In this document: positions 5,576 to 5,654 of the stretch, one piece after another
How positions within the stretch are numbered: the stretch's first letter is position 1
How the letters are laid out: every line of letters begins with the position of its first letter
NCBI GenBank assembly: GCA_001828295.1
Contig: MHYI01000143.1
Span: forward strand, 1,696-7,349
Length of the DNA: 5,654 bases
Origin: Planctomycetes bacterium RBG_16_41_13
GTDB lineage: Bacteria > Planctomycetota > Brocadiia > Brocadiales > Brocadiaceae
Direction: 5' to 3'
Position numbers and translations under genes: made by a program
Notes under the pieces: generated by a model
The model's database searches: none
The model's input: the letters and a program-made list of their open reading frames with translations, nothing else
What the model was told of the DNA's origin: nothing

Positions 5576-5654
5576 CTAGTTTTCCTCCTCTCCGCCTTTT
5601 TCTTCCTGATCCTGTTTATCTAACCGCAAGATGAGCCAGATCGATGCGCCAATG
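5576..5654 (-). CDS. C-terminal end of an upstream gene, possibly a membrane protein
   Basis: The frame is open from the window edge and encodes 25 residues, IGASIWLILRLDKQDQ followed by EEKGGEEEN, then TAG. A short hydrophobic stretch followed by a highly charged tail suggests the end of a last membrane helix with a cytosolic tail, but this is too little to name it. The stop is 3 nt from the methyltransferase start and its final codons contain that gene's Shine-Dalgarno, a spacing typical of an operon. The absence of stops over 25 codons, together with that spacing, is the only support. Confidence 0.55.
   Translation of the reverse strand, partial: IGASIWLILRLDKQDQEEKGGEEEN

Overview
The window reads as a chromosomal segment of an AT-rich, probably Gram-negative bacterium. 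An anammox-type planctomycete is one possibility, but that is only an impression from gene style; nothing here proves the taxon. No integrase, transposase, CRISPR array, rRNA or tRNA was found. Most genes lie on the minus strand, with one plus-strand gene in the middle.

Left end (1-430, minus strand): the start of a truncated gene with a secretion signal lies at 58..1. Upstream of it are, in order of transcription, a candidate promoter, a very recognisable class I cyclic-di-GMP (GEMM-I) riboswitch aptamer (about 400..313), a 150-nt linker and an intrinsic terminator (162..117). This is a c-di-GMP-responsive leader for an exported or membrane protein that runs off the window. The small plus-strand reading frame over the aptamer is a shadow.

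506-2183: a fold-back palindromic repeat (529..620) with a short heptamer tandem repeat beside it. Next comes a FapA/DUF342 gene (2079..688, minus) whose 5' leader holds three back-to-back hairpins with complementary loops.

2184-3189: about 1 kb with no convincing gene but several inverted repeats. It ends in two diverged copies of a 29-bp repeat, each carrying a -35-like hexamer followed by an AT-rich -10 and a Shine-Dalgarno plus ATG. This looks like a duplicated promoter/leader for the next gene.

3190-3843: a small soluble four-helix-bundle protein resembling the ligand-binding domain of chemoreceptors (plus strand), a long 3' hairpin, then a GC-rich double hairpin of unknown role in the convergent gap.

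3844-5654 (minus strand): NAD-dependent malate dehydrogenase of the LDH-like type, a secreted class I SAM-dependent methyltransferase, and the C-terminal end of an upstream gene that stops 3 nt before the methyltransferase start, so those two are an operon. Malate dehydrogenase is central carbon metabolism. The left half has a signalling flavour (c-di-GMP riboswitch, FapA, chemoreceptor-like helical bundle), but no sequence evidence ties these into one pathway.
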